Part shown: positions 1 to 4,906 of the stretch, in pieces
Position numbering within the stretch: the stretch's first letter is position 1
Layout of the letters: each line of letters opens with the position of its first letter
Origin: an uncultured Collinsella sp.
GTDB taxonomy: Bacteria > Actinomycetota > Coriobacteriia > Coriobacteriales > Coriobacteriaceae
Direction of reading: 5' to 3'
NCBI GenBank assembly: GCA_902494685.1
Contig: CABUUE010000058.1
Coordinates: 1 to 8,566, forward strand
Length of the DNA: 8,566 nt
The notes under the pieces: generated by a model
Database searches by the model: none
Seen by the model: only the letters and a program-made list of their open reading frames with translations
What the model was told of the DNA's origin: nothing
Program-made: the position numbers and the translations under genes

Positions 1-53
1 CTCAATCTGTAACAGCTAGCCGTCCAAATCGGTTCCAGATGTTACAGATTGAG
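1..53. repeat. 14-bp perfect inverted repeat (possible terminator or dispersed repeat)
   Basis: CTCAATCTGTAACA at 1-14 is the exact reverse complement of TGTTACAGATTGAG at 40-53, with a 25-nt loop between. The five bases just inside the arms keep three of five matches, so the pairing decays gradually. The left arm starts at the window edge, so the stem may extend further out. There is no T-run after 53, so an intrinsic terminator for an upstream gene is possible but not clear. A dispersed intergenic repeat or a regulator site is equally possible. The remaining bases to position 80 hold nothing I recognise. Confidence 0.6.
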
Positions 54-87
54 ATGAACGAACGAGCGGACAATCCGTATTTGCCTC

Positions 88-115
88 TTGCATAACTGTG
101 CATAGTGTATATATA
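88..115 (+). promoter_or_regulatory. Putative sigma-70-type promoter of the GntR-ABC operon
   Basis: A -35-like TTGCAT lies at 88-93 and a -10-like TATATA at 110-115, with a 16-nt spacer. This predicts transcription starting near 122, about 44 nt before the regulator's GTG. The -10 is buried in the palindromic AT-rich block described in the next entry, as expected if the regulator represses its own operon. The assignment rests only on box similarity and position. Confidence 0.5.
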
Positions 116-143
116 CTGTGCTTACCGGTTATATACACGTGTA
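105..143. promoter_or_regulatory. Putative GntR/YtrA-type operator (nested palindromes)
   Basis: GTGTATAT at 105-112 pairs with ATATACAC at 131-138. Each arm also lies in a perfect 10-bp palindrome: GTATATATAC at 107-116 and TACACGTGTA at 134-143. The block covers the putative -10 and the start of the transcript. GntR-family repressors of the short YtrA type bind as dimers to inverted repeats near their own promoters. Placement immediately upstream of such a gene makes this the natural autoregulatory site. Binding is inferred, not shown. Confidence 0.55.
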
Positions 144-165
144 GCCCAACAGCTAAGGAGCCGCT

Positions 166-546
166 GTGGACATCATCCTATCCAATTCGAGCGACAAGCC
201 CATCTACGAGCAGATAACCTCGCAAGTCAAAGCTCAGATCTTATCGGGCACGCTCGCCGCGGGAGCAAAACTCCCCAGCATCCGTGCACTCGCGAGCGAT
301 CTTGGCGTGAGCGTCATCACCACCAAGCGCGCCTACGCCGACCTGGAGCAGCTCGGGTTTATCTGCACCGTGCAGGGCAAGGGCTGTTTTGTCGCCGAGG
401 GCAACCAGGAGCTCTTGCGTGAAAACCAGCTCTGCCATATCGAAGAGCTGCTTGCGAAAGCGGCAAGCCAAGCCGAAGCCTTGGGCGTCACGCGCGACAA
501 GCTGCACGAAATGCTCGACCTGGTAGCCCCCGATACCATGCAGTAG
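166..546 (+). CDS. GntR-family transcriptional regulator, YtrA subfamily
   Basis: This is a 126-residue DNA-binding regulator, probably a dimeric repressor of the ABC transporter genes behind it. The N-terminal winged helix-turn-helix has classic GntR signatures: PIYEQI at residues 12-17, LPSIRALASDLGVS at 36-49, a recognition helix around 48-62 and the wing GFICTVQGKGCFV at 64-76. Only about 50 residues of helical sequence follow. That is too short for the FadR, HutC or MocR effector domains and typical of the YtrA group, which usually sits first in ABC operons. The start is GTG at 166, set by AAGGAG at 155-160 with a 5-nt gap. The ATPase starts 23 nt after the stop. Palindromes at 105-143 overlap the promoter and suggest autoregulation. 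The inducer cannot be told from the sequence; in related systems it is often a cell-wall-active compound. The family call is secure and the target is inferred. Confidence 0.93.
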   Translation: MDIILSNSSDKPIYEQITSQVKAQILSGTLAAGAKLPSIRALASDLGVSVITTKRAYADLEQLGFICTVQGKGCFVAEGNQELLRENQLCHIEELLAKAASQAEALGVTRDKLHEMLDLVAPDTMQ

Positions 547-569
547 CCATCTGCAAGAAAGGCTATACC

Positions 570-1451
570 ATGCAAAACTTGCTTGAACTCAAAGGCATCT
601 CACGCACTGTAAGCGACCGCTTTTCACTGCGCGACGTCACGCTTGCCGTGGAGCCTGGCCAGATCGTCGGCTTTGTTGGTGCCAACGGTGCTGGCAAAAC
701 AACGACGATTCGAGCTGCTCTCGGGCTTATAAAGCTCGATGCCGGCGAGGTGCGCCTGTTTGGGCAGCGCTGTGGCGCCGATGCGCCCGATGAGACACAG
801 CGTTGTCTACGTGCCCGTGTCGGCCTCGTGCTGGACACGTGCCCCTTCCCTTCCACGCTCAAGGTGACCGAAGTTGAGGCACTCGTAAGCCCGGCGTACC
901 CCACCTGGAGCCACGACACCTTCGCTAGCCTCATCAACCGATTTGGCCTCGATCCCAAGGCAAAGGTCAAGGACCTCTCCCGCGGTATGGGCATGAAGCT
1001 GCAACTTGTCTGCGCACTCAGTCACAAGGCCGAACTGCTCGTTTTGGACGAAGCCACCGCGGGCCTCGATCCCATGGCACGCGAGGAACTGCTCGATGAG
1101 CTGCTTGCTTTTGTCGCCGACGGCCAGCACAGCGTGCTGCTCTCGAGCCACATTACATCCGACCTCGATCGCGCCGCCGACCGCGTCATCTGCATCGATA
1201 ACGGTTCGATTGTGTTTGACCTGCCGCGCGAGGACATTACCGACCGAGCCGGGATCGCCCACTGCACCCAAGCGCAGGCCGCCGAGTTTATGGCTTGCGT
1301 CGAAGGCGCCCGTGCCGTCCACCACGCCTACAGCGTGGACGTGCTCGTGCCCAACCGTCGCGATACGCTCGAGGCCTTTCCCGAGATTCCCTGCGATCGG
1401 GCAACCATTGATGACTATCTTCGCCTCATGCTGAAAGGGGCTTCGAAATGA
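570..1451 (+). CDS. ABC transporter ATP-binding protein (YtrB-like)
   Basis: This 293-residue cytoplasmic ATPase should power the ABC-2 permease encoded next. Visible motifs are Walker A GANGAGKT at residues 37-44, signature LSRGM at 136-140, Walker B with catalytic glutamate in LLVLDEATAGLDP at 156-168 (E161), and the switch histidine in SSHI (H194). The region where many ABC proteins carry the Q-loop glutamine reads VGLVLDTCPFP, without an obvious Gln. As I recall, this resembles the YtrB-like branch. About 70 residues follow the nucleotide-binding core, a short C-terminal extension of no known function. The ATG at 570 has AGAAAGG at 556-562. The stop overlaps the next start as ATGA at 1448-1451, indicating translational coupling. 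The complex is probably two ATPases with two permeases. The substrate is unknown; a peptide or antibiotic export or stress role is inferred from the GntR partner. Confidence 0.93.
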   Translation: MQNLLELKGISRTVSDRFSLRDVTLAVEPGQIVGFVGANGAGKTTTIRAALGLIKLDAGEVRLFGQRCGADAPDETQRCLRARVGLVLDTCPFPSTLKVTEVEALVSPAYPTWSHDTFASLINRFGLDPKAKVKDLSRGMGMKLQLVCALSHKAELLVLDEATAGLDPMAREELLDELLAFVADGQHSVLLSSHITSDLDRAADRVICIDNGSIVFDLPREDITDRAGIAHCTQAQAAEFMACVEGARAVHHAYSVDVLVPNRRDTLEAFPEIPCDRATIDDYLRLMLKGASK

Positions 1452-2146
1452 AACGCGCCTTTATGTCCGAGCTCGCCATCGTTCGTACGCTCATCCCGAG
1501 CATCACGGGCGTCGGCCTATTCATCTTTGTCGTGCTGACCCTTGCCAACGCGTCGGATGGCGATTCCGGCATGAGCGCCGGCGCCTGTGCGGTCAGCGCA
1601 ATGTCGCCCATCATAATCATGAACTCGCTAGCTGGCTACGATAACCAAAACGGCTGGGAGCGTTATCGAGCAACGTTGCCCTTCTCGCGCAAAGACATTA
1701 TTTGCGCACGCTACCTGTGCATCGTTGTCTTCTCGGTCGTCATGGCATGCGCGGCTACGCTTCTGAACATCCTCGTCCTTCCGCTCTTCGACCCCATGGG
1801 CATCCCTTCGACATGCCAGACGATCTTTGAAATCGCAACCGCCTCGGCGGCATCGATGCTCATCTCCCTCATGATGGTATTCTTGACACAGCCGCTGTTC
1901 TTCCGATTTGGACACATGGAGGCGCTGCGCCTATCCCTTGGCCTGTTTGCCCTGTTTGGCTGCGGCACCATGGCAATGCTGAGTTCCTCCAACCCCATCA
2001 GCAACTGGCTTATGTCGATTGCCGGGGCGAATCCCGATCCTGCCGTCCTTGGCTGTCTGTGTGCAGGAATTGCCGTACTGGCGCTCGCACTATGCGCAAT
2101 CAGCTGCACCGTCAGCACCAAGGTTTATCGAGTACGCGATCTGTAG
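1448..2146 (+). CDS. ABC-2 type transporter permease
   Basis: This 232-residue integral membrane protein forms the channel half of the transporter. I see about six hydrophobic segments, near residues 14-34, 43-62, 86-112, 126-152, 157-178 and 197-222. Between the second and third is the loop WERYRATLPFSRKDIICARYL. In this ABC-2 permease branch (ABC2_membrane_5-like) a loop of the form 'lP.sr..iv.aryl' precedes the third helix. The ATG overlaps the ATPase stop by four bases and has AAAGGGG at 1434-1440. It is the only permease in the operon, so it should act as a homodimer. No extracellular solute-binding protein is encoded here, consistent with export rather than import. The gene ends 90 nt from the convergent ClC gene, and I see no convincing terminator in that gap. 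The family call is firm and the substrate is unknown. Confidence 0.87.
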   Translation: MKRAFMSELAIVRTLIPSITGVGLFIFVVLTLANASDGDSGMSAGACAVSAMSPIIIMNSLAGYDNQNGWERYRATLPFSRKDIICARYLCIVVFSVVMACAATLLNILVLPLFDPMGIPSTCQTIFEIATASAASMLISLMMVFLTQPLFFRFGHMEALRLSLGLFALFGCGTMAMLSSSNPISNWLMSIAGANPDPAVLGCLCAGIAVLALALCAISCTVSTKVYRVRDL

Positions 2147-2236
2147 CCACACGAGTCTCAATCCGCGAAGGACGCGATCGCCGCCCCTCCCCGCAAATCC
2201 GTGGCAAAGGGCATGTCCCCGGCGTGCGCCACTGTA

Positions 2237-3541
2237 CTACTTGCGCAGCGGCTTGGGCAGTGGAATGCCGGCGGCGATGACGGCCGCGATGATCATGCAG
2301 ACGATACCCTTGAGTGGGAAGCACATGAGCAGCAGGCCCACGACCATGACGGGCTGACGCATAACGGCGCCCATCGTCGAGGCCGTGCAAACGGCGACGC
2401 AAAAGACCGGATCGGCGCCGGTGAGGATAGCAAGGCCATAGCCCAGGCTTACGCCCGAGAAGATAACCGGGAAGAAGTGGCCGCCGCGCCAACCAAGGTT
2501 GATGAGGGCGGGCGTCAGCATGGCCTTAACGAGACCGGTCGCGATAAGCACGCCGGCGGGAATGGTCAGATAGGTTTCCATGAGCACGTCGGCCTGCGTC
2601 TCGCCGGCAAACATGGTGTAGGGCAGGACCGTGCCGCAGATGGCGAGCGCCAGACCGGCCAGCATGGCTTTGACGACAGGGCGCGCCCCTATTGCATGAG
2701 CAAGCGCTTCGCTCGCGTGCTCAGAGACAAAGTACAGCCAGCCGCAGATTGTTCCGATCAGCGACAGAGGAATGAGCCAGGTAAGCTCCAGGTTGCCCAC
2801 CACGGCAGCCTCGAACCTCGGCATACCCATGCCGCCGCCCATGAGCTGGCCGAGCAGCAGGTAGGTGCCCAGGCCGCCAGCAATCGCGATGCCGTAAACC
2901 ACGGTCTTTTGCGCCTTAGGCAGCCTGATGGTGATCTCACCGGATTCGGAATCCTCGCCATCGCCGACACCCTGGCCGTCGGTGCTACCGGCAAGCGGCG
3001 CCACAAAGCCAAAGACGGGCGCGGTAAAGAGCGCCGTCAGGGCAGCCTGGGTGCCCAGCAACGTGAGCTCCCTAAACTCGGCGCCAAAGCGACGCATGCG
3101 GTCGCCGACCCAGCTGCACAGACCGGCGATAACGCCGGTCAGGCCGGCCTCCGGTCCAATGCTTCCGCCAAACAGCAGCGGCAGCAATGCCGCGAGCGAA
3201 AGCTTGCCCAGGTTGTCGTACGGGTAGCGCCCGTCTTGCTTAACCTTAGCCATCACCTGGTTGAGGTCATCGGTCTTGGTGCCTGTCATCTTTTCGTACA
3301 GACCGATTAACAGGCCGCCCAGCAGGCAGACAAAAAACGGGTACGGCAGAAAGCCAAACGGGCCGCTGGCAAGCTCGGGCGAAGCGACGCCCAGCGCGTG
3401 CGGAATCTCGGTCCATAGATAGTCGATACCGTGCTCCATCGCAAAAAAGAACAGCCAGACTGCGGCACCCGCGAGTGCACCGGTCACGGCAACGCTGACC
3501 AAAAACAGCGCTCGGTTCGTGGGTTTGGCAAGGTTATCCAT
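2237..3541 (-). CDS. ClC family anion channel/transporter, YfeO-like
   Basis: This 434-residue polytopic membrane protein belongs to the ClC superfamily, whose members move chloride, fluoride or other anions as channels or H+-coupled exchangers. Two landmark helices are recognisable: GGSIGPEAGL at residues 125-134, corresponding to the GREGP region, and GWRGGHFFPVIFSG at 350-363, corresponding to GxFxP. The gating glutamate of GREGP is replaced by Ile (I128), and a Glu follows the proline instead. The expected GSGIP anion-site loop reads GTKTDD near 87-92. E. coli YfeO shows a similar pattern (as I recall it, a GVSLGPE-type motif), so this is that divergent branch. A hydrophilic acidic loop lies at about 185-205. 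There is no C-terminal CBS domain. The ATG at 3541 is preceded by a strong GGGAGGA (3546-3552). The gene is convergent with the ABC operon and lies 125 nt downstream of the LOG gene, with its own likely promoter. The ion carried and the transport mode are not predictable. Confidence 0.88.
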   Translation of the reverse strand: MDNLAKPTNRALFLVSVAVTGALAGAAVWLFFFAMEHGIDYLWTEIPHALGVASPELASGPFGFLPYPFFVCLLGGLLIGLYEKMTGTKTDDLNQVMAKVKQDGRYPYDNLGKLSLAALLPLLFGGSIGPEAGLTGVIAGLCSWVGDRMRRFGAEFRELTLLGTQAALTALFTAPVFGFVAPLAGSTDGQGVGDGEDSESGEITIRLPKAQKTVVYGIAIAGGLGTYLLLGQLMGGGMGMPRFEAAVVGNLELTWLIPLSLIGTICGWLYFVSEHASEALAHAIGARPVVKAMLAGLALAICGTVLPYTMFAGETQADVLMETYLTIPAGVLIATGLVKAMLTPALINLGWRGGHFFPVIFSGVSLGYGLAILTGADPVFCVAVCTASTMGAVMRQPVMVVGLLLMCFPLKGIVCMIIAAVIAAGIPLPKPLRK

Positions 3542-3580
3542 CGGGTCCTCCCGCGGTCAAAGTCGACATAGATACGTTTT

Positions 3581-3607
3581 ATTGTAGAGCGAGCGTTGCC
3601 CAGTCAA
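3581..3607 (-). promoter_or_regulatory. Possible promoter of the ClC gene
   Basis: Read on the minus strand, TTGACT (3602-3607) and TACAAT (3581-3586) match the -35 and -10 boxes well. The 15-nt spacer is shorter than the usual 17. The site is about 40 nt upstream of the ClC start, in the gap after the LOG gene. It would let ClC be expressed separately from the upstream pair. Confidence 0.42.
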
Positions 3608-3633
3608 GCCAACCGTCTGCGCCGCAAGCGGAG

Positions 3634-3652
3634 CCACCGGGGACCCCGGCGG
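3634..3652 (-). terminator. GC-rich hairpin after the LOG gene (weak terminator candidate)
   Basis: CCGGGG (3637-3642) and CCCCGG (3644-3649) form a tight palindrome, extended past one mismatch by CC (3634-3635) and GG (3651-3652). It lies about 14 nt past the LOG stop on the minus strand. No T-run follows, and the central loop is very small, so termination is uncertain. It may only pause transcription or be chance GC-rich pairing. Confidence 0.3.
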
Positions 3653-3666
3653 GACAAGCTCAAGGC

Positions 3667-4200
3667 TTATCCGTTGATAATTGATGCGATTTCGCACAGA
3701 TCCTCGGTAAAGTAAATACCCTGCTGGCGCTGCGGGCTCGAAAGTCCCTTATCAATCATGTGCTCGAGCAGCGCCTTAAGATCGTTGTAGTAGCCCCCGA
3801 GGTTGTACAAGATGCACGGCGCGTCCAAATGTCCCAACGACACCGCGGACATAACCTCGGCAATCTCCTCGAGCGTGCCCGTGCCGCCCGGAAATGCGAT
3901 GAACGCATCGCCGAGCTCGATCATCTTGGCTTTGCGCTCGGCCATGTCGCTCGTCACGATAAGGTCGTCGATTCCGTCGTGTTGAAACTCTGCCTCGATA
4001 AAAAAGCTCGGCTCCACACCCGTCACATGTCCGCCTGCCTCGAGTACGCTATCGGCGAGCGCGCCCATCAGTCCCGATTTGGACCCGCCGTATACGAGCG
4101 CGTGTCCGTTGGCGCCAATCCAATTGCCCAGCTCCTGCACTGCGGGCAGAAACGCCGGGTCGTTGCCGACGCTCGCGCCCAGGTAGACGGTGATGTTCAT
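3667..4200 (-). CDS. LOG-family (TIGR00730) Rossmann-fold protein, probable nucleoside 5'-monophosphate phosphoribohydrolase
   Basis: This 177-residue soluble enzyme is of the LOG/lysine decarboxylase-like family. Members hydrolyse the N-glycosidic bond of nucleoside monophosphates (AMP or cytokinin ribotides), releasing the base and ribose 5-phosphate. The older label 'lysine decarboxylase' is not supported for this family. The family motif PGGTGTLEE is at residues 104-112. The nucleotide-binding loop YGGSKSGLMGALA is at 37-49, and the conserved MAERKAKM helix is at 86-93. The length is normal for the family. The ATG at 4200 has AAGGGGG nearby (4208-4214). It lies 36 nt downstream of the potassium-channel gene on the same strand, so the two are probably cotranscribed. 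No functional link between them is evident. In bacteria that do not contact plants, a purine-nucleotide salvage or homeostasis role is more likely than hormone production. Confidence 0.9.
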   Translation of the reverse strand: MNITVYLGASVGNDPAFLPAVQELGNWIGANGHALVYGGSKSGLMGALADSVLEAGGHVTGVEPSFFIEAEFQHDGIDDLIVTSDMAERKAKMIELGDAFIAFPGGTGTLEEIAEVMSAVSLGHLDAPCILYNLGGYYNDLKALLEHMIDKGLSSPQRQQGIYFTEDLCEIASIING

Positions 4201-4236
4201 GTTTGGTCCCCCTTGTTGTGGCGCACGACGTTCGTC

Positions 4237-4662
4237 TTAGCGCTGGCGTCGACGATACTCGCGCACACGGCGCGACAGATCGGCGAGCTGGTCGCGATCG
4301 AGCTCTTCCAAATGCTCCAGATCATCCATAAAGCGCGCCATGGTGTCCTTTTGGCGCATCTTGATAAGCGTATTGCAGTAGTTCACCGCCACGCCCGTGA
4401 GCATGGCGATGTAGAAGATGCTGATGATGCTCAGAATGACGGTAATGGCGCGGGCAACCGGTGTCTCGGCCGGAATGTCGCCAAAGCCGATCGTCGAGAC
4501 CGTCTCAAAGCTAAACCACAGGCCATCGCCAAACGTAAGGGTCGTTGGCTCGGACAGCCAGACGGCCGTCGAGCACAGCAGGTAAAAGATAAGAAACAGA
4601 CCCGTGATGCGCGCAAAGCCAGCCTGTCGCAACACATCGGCAAGCGTCCTGAGCTTTTTCAT
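4237..4662 (-). CDS. Two-transmembrane potassium ion channel protein
   Basis: This is a small K+ channel subunit, 141 residues from the ATG at 4662. A first membrane helix (about 17-37) is followed by a pore helix and the selectivity filter TIGFGD at residues 57-62. The second helix is at about 70-93. Four subunits should form one pore in the cytoplasmic membrane. The roughly 40-residue C-terminal tail is highly charged (LEHLEELDRDQLADLSRRVREYRRR) and probably helical. There is no RCK/TrkA-N nucleotide-binding domain, so gating by NAD or ATP through that fold is absent. I chose ATG 4662 because GGAAGGGG (4668-4675) lies 5 nt before it. The frame is open further upstream to a TTG at 4725 but gains only 21 non-hydrophobic residues and no ribosome site. 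It is probably the first gene of a two-gene unit with the LOG gene. Confidence 0.88.
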   Translation of the reverse strand: MKKLRTLADVLRQAGFARITGLFLIFYLLCSTAVWLSEPTTLTFGDGLWFSFETVSTIGFGDIPAETPVARAITVILSIISIFYIAMLTGVAVNYCNTLIKMRQKDTMARFMDDLEHLEELDRDQLADLSRRVREYRRRQR

Positions 4663-4730
4663 CGCGACCCCTTCCACGGACAACCAATCACGTTCGCTCG
4701 GTATTTTCCCACGCCTCCCCCGCAAACGAA

Positions 4731-4817
4731 ACTAGTCATTGGGGACGTTCTTAAATGACTAGTCAAACAAGAACGTCCCCAATGACTAGTCGTTTAAGAA
4801 CGTCCCCGATGACTGCC
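4731..4817. repeat. 27-bp-periodic ACTAGT repeat with 22-bp inverted arms
   Basis: ACTAGT occurs at 4731, 4758 and 4785, exactly 27 bp apart, and a decayed fourth copy (ACTGCC) falls at 4812. The 21-bp segments between them are versions of one core containing GGGGACGTTCTT. The first (4737-4757) is inverted relative to the second (4764-4784) and third (4791-4811). As a result, 4731-4752 and 4769-4790 are perfect 22-bp reverse complements with a 16-nt loop, and a third copy (4796-4814) differs by one base from the second arm. The block sits in the divergent intergenic region of the channel and kinase genes. I believe this motif is a common dispersed element in Collinsella genomes, but I could not search. 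Its role is unknown; it could form a large hairpin in either transcript. Confidence 0.85.
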
Positions 4818-4863
4818 GGGCGGGAGCGTTTAGCGGTACAGCTGCCGACTGGGCAGGCTGAGC

Positions 4864-4872
4864 TGGTATCCT
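4864..4872 (+). promoter_or_regulatory. Possible extended -10 box for the hybrid kinase
   Basis: TGGTATCCT has the TGn extension plus a -10-like hexamer TATCCT (4867-4872). No good -35 box is visible, which extended -10 promoters can tolerate. Transcription would start near 4879, after the ATG at 4874 and before the GTG at 4907, which agrees with the GTG start chosen for the kinase. The support is weak. Confidence 0.3.
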
Positions 4873-4906
4873 TATGCGGTATTGTCTCGATTCGTTAGGA
4901 TTGCAT

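Noticed and set aside
2147..2236. Terminator between the permease and ClC genes
   Set aside because: Only very short pairings such as GGCG/CGCC at 2221-2230 and an 8-bp GCGATCGC palindrome were found. There is no stem with a T-run.
2201..3310. 369-residue plus-strand open frame
   Set aside because: It is antisense to the ClC gene, hydrophilic with many Arg, Gly, Ala and His residues as expected of an antisense frame of GC-rich DNA, and has no recognisable domain. The minus-strand ClC reading has clear family motifs.
4663..4725. Longer K+ channel start at TTG 4725
   Set aside because: There is no ribosome site before it, and the extra residues are charged and unlike the family. ATG 4662 has a good Shine-Dalgarno sequence at 5 nt.
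3760..4758. 332-residue plus-strand open frame
   Set aside because: It is antisense to both the LOG and the K+ channel genes and spans their intergenic gap and part of the repeat. It has no family motif, while both minus-strand genes carry defining motifs.
4731..4817. CRISPR-like array
   Set aside because: The 27-bp period invited this, but the segments between boundaries are copies of one core, partly inverted, rather than unique spacers. No cas gene is present.
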